This document shows positions 36,401 through 48,400 of a DNA stretch of 64,000 nt, one piece after another. The DNA is taken from NCBI RefSeq assembly GCF_954871325.1, contig NC_088775.1, forward strand, positions 83,987,561-84,051,560, read 5' to 3'. This DNA comes from Gordionus sp. m RMFG-2023. Taxonomy: Eukaryota; Nematomorpha; Gordioida; Chordodea; Parachordodidae. The notes under the pieces were generated by a model. It saw nothing but the letters and a program-made list of their open reading frames with translations, made no database searches and had not been told where the DNA came from. Numbering within the stretch: position 1 is the first letter of the stretch; each line of letters starts with the position of its first letter. Both the position numbers and the translations under genes were made by a program.

Positions 36401-39400
36401 TTACTACTAACATAGTCTATTCTGGTTTAATCGAACCCAATTATGCTAGAGCCACCTCAAATATGAACGTAAAAATAGGAGGTCTAAGCCTTTGAAAATT
36501 TGCTTATTCTCGTAAATATACTTTTAAGCTATTAAAAAATATTCCTCCTACATACACCCCCCCCCCCCACCCACCTTTTCCCAAAAAATGTATATAAATA
36601 ATATAACAATAAAGAAGAATTTGAGAGAAATATTAATATTTTTAAAATAACGTCTATAATTCAAAAGTTTTATTTTAAAAAAAAAGATGAAAACCCAAAA
36701 TTATTTTAAAAAAATCTAATATAGCCAAAGACCTACAATAAATGGACCTTAAGATCTACAATAAAACTTATGAGGAAAACCCCCATCTAATAGTGCTTTC
36801 ACCCCCCCCCCACCCTTAGCAAAATCCTGGCTATTACTTGGATGTAATTACACAAGCGGGATACGCATATCAAGCAGACGTGTAAATTATAATTCGAATA
36901 AAAATTGTGATGATACCCTGCCAGGTTCTAAAAAAATAGGGCTAATCGGGCTACTTGCGAAAAATATTTTTCGGGTCTTACGGGCCAGGACGAGGAAATT
37001 TGAATTAAAATTTTATGGTGGCGGGATTAAAAAAAACCTTTTTCAATAGAAATATATATTTTTATTTTCGTAATATAATTTTTCGAACCTAAAAGTCTAA
37101 CAAACACCCATTGAATTCCCATGGCCAAAGAATTTTCGGAACTTTCCACGCATCTATTATTCGAATTTATATATTAGAATATAATTTACAAAGAATGGTG
37201 TCATTCGTCACTTTTTACGCGTAATAATAAATAATTTTTTAAAAAATAAAATTCCCCCCATTTCGAAATAATAACTCGGTCGTCATTTTTATAAATATTC
37301 CATCAGGTTTATCTATTCTATAAAACACATATTGGTAAGTGGGAAAAATAATGGGGGGGGGGGGGGTTATTAATATAATTTAATATATCATTATTTTTCA
37401 TTATGTAATATCGTATAGATATAACCCATAACAGACCATTTCAATACAAGGTAAGAGCAGCTTGTAAAAAGATGTATTTGTTATCTTATTCGATCCGAAT
37501 CTATTAATTCGGTTCGAATGCGAATAATGAAAAAAATTAAAAATATATATTCGACGAATCGAATATTGATATACAAAATTATATAAGTATTCGATCTTGA
37601 TTCAAAAATTCGAATCGATCGAATGAGAGTAATGCATATATTTTTTGTAAAGGAATATATTGTATTCAGTATCAGCTGTTCCCCTGAAAAATAATGATAT
37701 TGAAAAGTTCAAGGATATCCCCCGCCTCCCATTTACAAAGAAGTTTTACAAAGTCTATCACTATTTTTATTTTTTTTTAAATAAAGCAACTATCCAATAT
37801 TTTTCACATTTTAGTTGAAAACTGATTATTTTTTGTAAAGTAATATATTGTATCCAGTAGTAGCTGTACCATTTTTTTTTAGACCAGCCCTGAAAAATAA
37901 TGATATCAAAAAGTTCAAAATATCACCATCTTTTTATTTGAATTTTTTAGTAAGATATCCAAAATATTTTTTTCATTACTCTTAAGTTCAAGATCTACTT
38001 TTTGTAAAGCAATCTATCTTAATAAGTATCAGCTGTTCCAAAATTTTTTTCCTTGCTTATGAAAATAAATAAATAATGATAAATTTACTTGAGAGTGGCA
38101 TTCACGCTAATCACAGCCACCATCAACAGAAAAAAAAGGGCTAAGAACATGAAGCACAAAAAAACGATCATGTATCGCGACGCGTTTCCCTCGTAAGCTT
38201 CCTTCCATTCTTCGGGATCGATCGTTTGTGATTGTATTCTTCTCGGGGAAAATAATTTGTTAAGGCCTTGCCCGCATCTTACATTGCATTTCCCGGATTT
38301 AGCTACGCCATTAAAATTGCTAGTATCCGGGAATCCCGGGATAGGCGGGCGTCTCGTGGTAGGCTGGTGTTCCGGGGTACCGGGGATACGTCTTGTGCCT
38401 CGTGTTGGTGGGGGTGTAATTGAAAACGTGAATTCCTGTCGTCCATGGGGAGGTGTTGCGGATATTGTAGAAAATAATGAAGGCGAGCGGGAAGCGATGC
38501 ATAAGCAATCCTTGAAAAACTTGACACGATTAATTATAAAACATTTTCTTTAAAAATATATAATATATATAATATATCATTTATAATAAATTTATGAAAC
38601 GTCGGGTGAAGCGTCATGGTTTTTCTATATCAGGAGAACATTTTTTAAAAAATGGAGATATAACCACGAATAAAGGATTATTCAAATTTATATTTTAATA
38701 TTCTTATTGTTGATTTTGGGAAAGAATACGCTATAAAGAATCGGTTTATCGAGGAAAAAAATGGAAGCGTATTTAAAAAAAATGTGAATGATAGAACACT
38801 ATAATACTCAGCCTATGAAAAGTAAAATTAAGATTTTTATTAAAAAAAGAACTCTTTTTATTAGCACATCGTCTATGTTTAGAAAGTTTGTAGCAATAAA
38901 TTTTTAACTTTTAATTGTAATCCCCCCTCTAAAAAAAATTTGCTTTTAATTTATGAGAGTTAATTATCATTTTTGGGGGATATTGGTGTTCAGGGCCATC
39001 AAAAATGGAGAAGGATAATCAGAAGGGAAACTGGTCATTAAACGGAGAAGAAGAAGAATTTTTCGCCCAAAATTAATAAAAAGCTTCGAAGAACAATAAT
39101 ATCTTGTGATTTCATCATTGAAAGACTCAGGCTGTGTCCTAAATCTGGTTTAAAAATTGGCAAAAATACAATAAATTTAAAACAAAAATCGTGTGTTAAA
39201 ATTTTGATATTTTAAAATTTTATAGAATTATATTGATATGTTTATATTTTTTTTATATTAAATATATCTTATTTCCTTTTTTTATCTTTAAAGTTTTGAA
39301 AGTTTACTAATTATATTTTTGCTATTTAGGACACAACCTACAAAAATATTATTTTAATCAAAAATCCTGCTTTTACAATTTAAAGATCAAAATTTTTTTG

Positions 39401-42400
39401 AAGAATTTTTACTTTTGAGTAGTTAGTAAAAGCATATTATAATTATTATAAGTATTGAGCAGATACCCATGACTCATACATTAAATAAACAAGTTATTTT
39501 TACGATTATTGTATGCAATTGGGTTAATAAAGGTAAAATATTATTGAAACCATGTATCGAGTGAAAAAAGTTTCATACACATTTTTGATCAATAGGAGAA
39601 AAAAAAATGCAAGACATTATTCCGAATGAGAATTAAAAAAGCATGATGAAAATAGAAAGGAAACAAATAATGTGTTTATTTTAACATCACATCTTGTCCT
39701 TGAAACCTAATCAAACCCGTTTTCTGTTTTAATATATAAAAATGGTTTTCGGTTCGGTTCATATCCTTGATATATTGATTGTGAAAACCACTTTTTGGTC
39801 GTATTTTTAAAAAAAACTGAGCCGTTTAATAACACTAATTCAGTCATTTATTTAAATTTTTTTATATTTTAACTTTATTCATAAAATATAAAAAGATGCA
39901 TTAGTTAGCTTATTTATTCATAAAAAAAAGTGAATCCAAAAAAATTACTCGACACTTCAGAAAGTTGCCGTTAAACTAAATTGATGATATAAGATTGTAA
40001 GATATAAACAAGAGACCATTTTTTCCGACCCAAACCTTAAGGAAGAAAAACCTTTTCCCGAAATGACTAAATCCCAACATTTAAAAATAGGTTCGTAAAA
40101 AAATACCCTTTGAACCCGGTTTACAGCTCCGGGTTCGGTTCAAAGCCCTGGACACAACACTTTAATGCAAATAATAATCTGTAAAATCCAAATTATAAAG
40201 AATATATTGCTTTCGGTTTTTAGGGTATACAAATTACGACTTCATTTTTTTAACATGAGTTTAATAGGCAATTAGTAGTGTTGTTAATCAGCCCTATTTG
40301 GGTCCATTTAAAAAAACGGCCCGATAAGATTTTTAGCCAAAATAATATTATGTAAACCTGGAGATTTTGCTCACAGCTGGCAGAAAGGTTTGGATCTCTA
40401 ATTACAAAATCTCGCTTACATAATAATATTTTGGTTAAAATTTTAATCGGGCCGTTTTAAAAAAAAACCGTCCTAAATCTGGCCATATAACAACACCAGC
40501 AATTAGCCATCTATCCATACTATGTTACTTGTGCGGAATATTTATAGGCCTTGGCAAAATATTTTACAAATTATTATTTTATTTTAAACTTATAACCTAT
40601 AAAGTGAGATTTTTATTACGAAAAAATATCCTGTGATTTAATATTTGAAATCCCCCACCTCCCCTTTAGGAAAAATCATTGGTTAATTCTTGTTTCTATG
40701 ATATTTATGAATCACATTTAAAAAATACATAATTGAATCTATTAATTATTAGCGTATGAGATGGGAAAATATAAACCGAAAGAAATATGGTCAAAATATA
40801 ACATATCTAAAAAAAAGAGTTGAACCCCTATTGCACCTCCTAAGCGAAAAGTTTGAATAAAGGCCCTGAATATCGTTTTTAAATCGAAGCGGAGGTCCTT
40901 TAAAAAAAAATTATATTAAGATTCCCTTAAAAAAATATTGAGAAATTAATGATTGGCATTTTTCAACGTCGTGCACTTTCCTGATAATTGGTCATAATTA
41001 TAAAACTATATAAAAGATACGAAGATATACACGATTTTTAGGTTTTCTTATTGAAGCAAACTTTAAAAGGGGGGGGGGGGTGCTCCTTTTTTTAAAAAAA
41101 AAGAAGAATATAATCACGAAAGGGATGAACAAAATAAAATAAGAAAAGAATGAAATAAATAAGAATTACCTTGTCGGCGCCTGATTCTAACTTGCTAGCT
41201 TGAGCCGAGCACCCGGCATAGCAGGCGGAATGATAAGTCAGGCTTCGGTCGACATCGCAAACCGGTTGATATTTTAGCATGCATTCGCAATGACCGTTAC
41301 AAGGATTGGCAAGTTCGATTGAGCGTATCGACTCTATGCCTTGTGATCTTGGGAACGTAACAGTACCATTGAACCTGATCGTTAGTTTAAAAGAGTTTTA
41401 AAATGCCTATAACAGGTGAAAGTAAAAATGAGAGTATGAATGAAAGAGAGGGAAACAAAAGAGATGAAGAAAGGAATGAATGAGAGAAAAAAATATATAT
41501 TTTAAAAAAAAAAAAATTAAGGATCATGGGGGAAGTTTAATTTAATCTATTTTTTTTTAAATTCATGTCAGCGATAAACTTAAATAATACCTCTATAAAG
41601 ATTAAAAATCCTTAAATTCCCAAAATTTTTGGTTTTCATTGATTATGACCAAGATAAAATAAAATTGTATATGTAAAGGAGCTAGTGAAGAAGACCATTC
41701 TATTCTCTCTTTTTTCAGTACATATAATAAAATATACGATTGTTTATAAATAGCATTACATTCCTTTAAACATTTTGGTTATATATTAAATTCTTTCTTT
41801 TCTTTTTCTTTCTTTCTTTCTTAACTATTTTACGGTTGGGGACGTTTATACAATATATTATATACAAATATTTAATTTTCCCCCAGTTTTAAAAGAAGTT
41901 TAAAAAATTATGGCAAAGTTGTCGGAAATTAGCAGAAGTTATGTACTAGTTAACGCTGCATTTATAGTAATCGAGATTCGTTCAAGCGATGCGATATCTT
42001 CCGTTAATTAATTTACATAATCAAGCCAATTATAGGTGATAATTTTATAAATACTGAGCAAAATTATATCACCTGAAAACCATATGTTGCGATGCGATGG
42101 TAAACAAAGCTGCGATTTTGATAACAATTAATTTCGCATCGCTTGAACGTATTTAACTTCTTATAAAATTCAGTGTAAACTCTATATATAAAGGAAAATA
42201 CGATTCTGGTAAAATCAGGAATTTTTTTTAAACGAGCGATATAAATTAGAGATCTGTAAATCACCGGTGGCGGGCCGGGCCTATTTAAAATAATAATTTC
42301 GGTTCGGGCTGGATCGGGCCTAACATTTTTTTGAATTTTGGACCGGGCCGGATCGGGCTTAGGCTTTTCGGGACAAATGAAAAAAAATTCGTTCGGGATC

Positions 42401-45400
42401 GGGACGGACAAATTTTTTAAAAAAAATTTCGAGCCGGGTTTAGGAAATTAAGCTTAGTGCAGATCACTAATATAAATGATTTTTAAAGTTTAAAAATTAA
42501 TTTGCGAAAACCTGAGGGCAATTTTTAATAGCCCTGATTGGGCTAAATTCTTTTTAAATACATAGTATACACTTAAAAATAGGGATTCGAACCGAACTTG
42601 AACCAAACCGTGAAATAGGTATTAACCGTCATTATTTACCTAATCCAAACAAGATCTGAGCCTTTAAAAAAATTTGTCCCCCGAACTTGAGTTGAACCTC
42701 TAAAATATAGTGTTGTTAAACCTCGATTTGCGCCCATTTTTAAAAACGGCCAACTCAATATTTTATCCAAACGAAAATAACGTAAGCCTGAAGATTTTCT
42801 CATAGATGGCACAAAAGTTTGGACATATATTAGCGAAATCTCAAGGCTTTGGCAATATTTTTCTGGCTAAAATCTTGAGTTAGCCGTTTTTAAAAATCGG
42901 CTCAACTCGAGCCATTTAACAACACTACTAAAATAGCAGGTGAACCAGTTTGAACCTTCTAACATTCTAACCCTTTTAAAGATGGTTAAATCAGGATTGA
43001 CTGATAAGTATCAGTAATCGTAGTAATCGTTCTTATATATTTTTGTATATTACTATTTGACGATGTCAGCTATCCGAGTCAGTATATATAGAAGTGTTCT
43101 CAGCCATAAAATATATTATTCCTCTTTATTGGTAATAATTTGACAGAAGTGAATTTTGAAAATATTTTAATTGTATACGGCTCAACATTGAACCTAGACA
43201 TGAATCGAACCGATATTAATAAAAAATACTATCAAACATTATATTTTGAAATGTCTTATAAATTATTATGAGCTGCTTAACCCCTCATGTGAATGATAAA
43301 AGGGATATACAATACAGATATACTGAAAATATCAAATAAATATAACCATGCGGGAGGAGGTAGATGAGCTTCTTCCGGTATTGTAGGAACTTTGAAAATT
43401 TTTTTTTTTGAAAAAATATTTGTAAATAAATTCGTAGCTGGTGGGGGTTAGTTAGCCCACAATAACACCCCTGCCCCCTAGTCATGGGGCAATTGATGAA
43501 TTAAAAATAATATTTTATTAATATAATTGGGAAATATTTTTAAAATGATAGAAATATAGGCTTAAATTAATATATGATTTAGGATTTAGCAGCGATATTG
43601 GTGCATTTAGAAATCGTCAATATTTTACGATTTTCATATTATATTTGAGTAGTAAAGGTCATAGGACCGGTTCAGATCGCTCGGACAGTATCGATTCTGA
43701 CCAGTAAGGTAACTGGATTTCATTTAGTTTCTAAGTCTCGATCTGATGGCAACCTACCACTTTTTTTTGAAATCTTTTTCGGATGTGGTGCGATCTATCC
43801 CGGGTCTGTTGACCCCTACAAATATTGAGCAATAGGCAACGTTATTATTAAACGTTGGTAATAATGTCCTCTGGCGATGTTAAAATATATTATTGTTTCT
43901 CATTATATAACTTTAATAATTAAACAATTATTACACTTTTCTTATAAGTTTAAAAATTGTTTGCTTATTTAGGTCAAGTGATTTATATGATTATTTGTAG
44001 GGTTTTTCCGTTTAAAGTTAGCATTCATTCATTTATCTTTGTCTGATATTTAGTTATATCGTGGCTGGTAAATATGCCTTCAATAATTAAAAAACTATAA
44101 ACAGCGAATGACAAACAATGAATGAATGCCAGCTTAACGAAATAATCTAAAATCGGTAAAAATTCCGTTAAAAAATAATGTGATCTTATGCATATTACGC
44201 TTTTAAATAAGACAGTTGAATAAACTCTCTTTTTTCTCCCCATTTTATCATTTCTTTCTTTTTCCTTTTGTCCTCTTTTGTTTCATTTTCTACAATTCTT
44301 ATTTTCTTTTGTGTTTCCTTCTTCCCTTTCCCCTCCCTTAAAATTGGAGATGTATCGATACCACTCCTTTTTTAAACCGACACCGATACGGGCACCCAAC
44401 GATAATAATTTATGTAATGTTATAAGTACAGTTGTATTCGTGGTTGATCCCTGCGAGATAACTTTCGGGACAATAAATCAAGAGAGCGAACATGCAGGCG
44501 AAATTGCACAACGAAGCTACGAATACTAGTTTCAACATATTCTTCAAATTAACGTTGAATCTCTGGATCAGGTACCTAAAATGGGCACCATTTGCGTTTA
44601 ATTTTTTTTTTAATTAAAATTGTGCTTTAAAATTGATTACTATTTTTTTGTAGTCGGCTAGCTAAGTGAGCCGACGACATGAGTATGAATTCAGGGTTAT
44701 GAGGCTCCTTAGGCGGCTCGAGTTGGAGCCGAATTTTTTATGACTCCGACTATAAAAATTAGGTTATTTAAACCACACTTGCAATTTTATAGTTCATATT
44801 TAAAAAAAAATTTAGTATGTAATTAGTAATTATTTAATTTTAACAGATAAGTATATTAGATTAGTGATGATTAGTGTTGTTAAACGGCTCTATTTGAGCC
44901 GATTTTCAAAAACGGCTAACTCAATATTTTATTCAGAAAAATATTACGCAAGTCTGATTTTGGTCATAGATTGGCACAATGGTTCGGACATCTATTCGCG
45001 AAATCGGCTAAAATATTGAGTTAGTCGTTTTAAAAAATCGACTCAAATCGAGCCGTTTAACAACAATAGCTGATGATAGTTCCTTTTTTGTAATTAGTAT
45101 CTGTATTCCTTATCTAATTTAATTCCATTTTAAATTTTTTTTAAAAAATTAATTATGTTTTCCAAGTATGTAAAATTAAATTATAACGGACACAGTTACT
45201 TTTCTTTTTTTAAAAGATATTTATAGTTTCTTAATTCATAAAAACGAAAATAATTTAAGTCATAAAAAAATTAGCATTACCCTCCTAAAAACATTCCCAT
45301 CAGTCCAGCGGGAATTGTAACGACCCCAACCCAAAGTGCTGCGGTTTTGGAGGGTACATCAAATTGTATTTCTAGATATTTGGGTAAAAAGGCAGAAAAC

Positions 45401-48400
45401 CCGTTGAGAAATAGACCGTCAGCCGAACCACCAAGAGTTACGAAGAGAAAGGCTCGATTCTGGAGAAGATTCATGATTGACGGGAACCAGCCTAAGCCCT
45501 CATTATCTTCGGATTTCACAGAATCATCCGTATGGATGATAGTTGATGTATCTAAAGAATTTTATGCATAAATTACAAAAGTTGTTAAAAGGATAGGATC
45601 CTATTTTTTTGGCAAATTGCATAGATCGCAAAAGGATCGTTTAACAAGCCCGATTAGTTATTTAAAAAAATAATACACAAATATATTTATCGGATTATAA
45701 TTGATGATCAAAAAAAAATCATGGCGATAAATGAACGCCTTAAATTGTTCAAAAGGTGATGTTTATGGAAAGTGACATGATAATTTTGGAAAATGGAAAG
45801 CTCATCGCTGGTAAACACAAAGTACATTAATAGACCAGTTAGGTCTCAAATCAAAAAAAAATTATATTCAATATCAAAAAAATATATTTTAAACCCCCCC
45901 CCCCTCTCCTAACTTTTTCTATCAAAAAAAAATACCACTAAACGAAATTCAAATTTGTGATTTTTTTAAAAAAATATTTCCCTAACAAATAATGACCTAA
46001 GGGGAGTTCGTCAATTGGTTTCCGTGAATCGTTGTCGTCATTTTTTGACTTTTGAAGAACCATGATTTTCTTGTTACCAGTCTGGGAGTCTAGGTTGGTG
46101 TTATCGCGATCCGGTTTGAGGTTAGAAATTCTGAAAGGTTGCCTAGGCCTGGTGGCGAATAGTTGCGACATGCCGGGGAAGGTGGTAGGAAATCCGGATA
46201 GGGGTAAGCAGATCACCCAAGAAAAGAGAACGGAAAATAAAAAACCCATCCACCAGGCTCCCACCCAATTCGGGTCCGTGGCTTCTGTATTAGAAAAAAT
46301 TAAGTTAATAATAGATAAAATGCCTATGAGAAGAAGGGATAGCAAAGTCAGTGCCCTTTAGATTAAGCCAATCCCTGATGGTTAAAATATAAAATGTATA
46401 TTAATATATGTTGACTGGATACCCTGCCCCCCAATAAAATTTCAATGCTAACTTGTATCATAGTCAACCCCCCTCCCTTATCCAGTTAGAGGTTCATGAA
46501 GAGTGTGTAAGCATCTAATAAAATGAGCAAATGACAAAGTATCATCAATGAACATTGGCAAAAAGGCAAAATAACACGTCATCATTTATTATAATGACGT
46601 AGTGCGCTAAAAAATGAAATAAATAAGAGTCACGTGTCCCTTTATTTTTTTACATCCTTTCTTGATCATAAATCAGTATCAATTTTTCAACAACCTCATC
46701 CGTTTGTAATATATATTTTTTTTTAATAAATAGGAATTGCCACACCCCCACCTCCCATATTTTAAAAACTTGGAAATATTTTTTAAAAAAAATGTTATAT
46801 TGTTGTCAAATCTTTCGAATAATTATATAAAAGTTTTATTTAACAAAATAAAGAAAATAAAATTTCAATGTCATTAAATTTTCTTTTCTTTCTTTTTGGT
46901 ATGTTATGGAAATAAGAATATGAGTAATTTTATGGATGAAGAAATACATTTTTTTTTAAAAAACACTATTTTAGATGTTGTTAATTAAGTTTTTTTTGTT
47001 TTAATAATGTGATTAGATATAAGAAAAAAAATTTGTATATATTGAGAGAAAAATTATTCGAATAAAATTATATGATTTATTAGTGTCATTAATGATAAAT
47101 TATCAGGCCAAATTATAATATTTATAAGCTCTTACAAATTATAGTTTTTTTTACTTTACTAATCAAAGAAAAAAAATGGTCATAAATAAGCTGGCCTTGA
47201 GCGGTTCGGTGAAATTTTCTTTATTCGGGAGAATTCTGTATTTAAACCGAAACTCATTGGATCACTTTTAGGATTTTTTTAAATAAAAAAAATAGTTCTT
47301 AACCATTTAAAACACGCTATTTCGTGAGAAAATATAAGGGAAAAACTTATTCAAATACAAACTTATTAAGAGCGTTTTCTGAGATAATAGCAGGGCGGTA
47401 TTTGGATCACTGATATAAATATCCTGGACAATAAGTCCCGGAGAAAAGTATGGACACCCGTAACCTAAAAACAAAATTACATGGACCAAAATACCCCAAA
47501 TTTCGAGAAAAAAAATTAGGGTGTGTCCTGGTTCGACTAAACAGCTTAAAAAGTAAGAGAGAAAGAAACGAAGAAAAAAATAAGAAAAATAACAATATCA
47601 CCAAACACTTAAAACAAAACAAAGTAGGGTGTCCTAAGCTGTTTATCCAATACCAAAAATAAGTCGAACCAGGGCACACCCTAAAAAAAATTTTTGTTTA
47701 AATAATTTAATTTTTTTTTCTAAAAATGGGGTATTGTCGCATGTAATTATATCCAGTATAATTACTTCTCCATCTCTTTATGTCCAGGAGATTTATGTCT
47801 GTGATTCTTCATTATTAGAAGTGAGGGTTAGAAGGCCAGATCTCTCATCAGCAGTACTCTTAATTTTTCTTCAACAAGCATAGTAATTCGCGATCGTATA
47901 TCTCCAACATGTCCCGCTAATTTTTATTGTTGCTTAATATAAAAATTTTTTTAGAAAATGTCTCAATACATAATATATATAAAAAAAGCTAATCTACTAC
48001 AATAAAGGTACAAATCAAAAGATCAAAAGAATATAATATTACCGATTCTGAGAAATGTACATGAAATAACAACTAGTTCTCCCAAATTAAGCATTTGTAT
48101 TATGCCTTTTTTAAAAAAAAATTTTAAGTGGATATAGCATGTAACAATATAACATTAAATGTTTACCAATTTGCACCATATCATATGAAATAAAATGTAA
48201 AAAACGCCTTACATATTTTGTAAAGTATAACACTGCATTCACATATAGTGCGAATTCGCGGCGAAGAATACAAAAATTACAGCGTATTTCGTATAATTCG
48301 CACTAACAATGTAATAAAGTAACAGTCAGCTATTAGAATTAATAAGGCAAATATGCCCCATTTCCTCAAGGCATCCAAGCAAGGCTATCAAAAAAAATTT

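Noticed and set aside
38257-38553. 98-residue open frame on the plus strand and two other minus frames at the same place
   Set aside because: They are shadows of OATP exon 6, whose frame is fixed by cysteines, TM10 and splice phase.
42064-42411. 115-residue proline-rich open frame, minus strand
   Set aside because: Its sequence is produced by GGGCC/GGATCGGGC subterminal repeats of a decayed transposon and has no gene structure around it.
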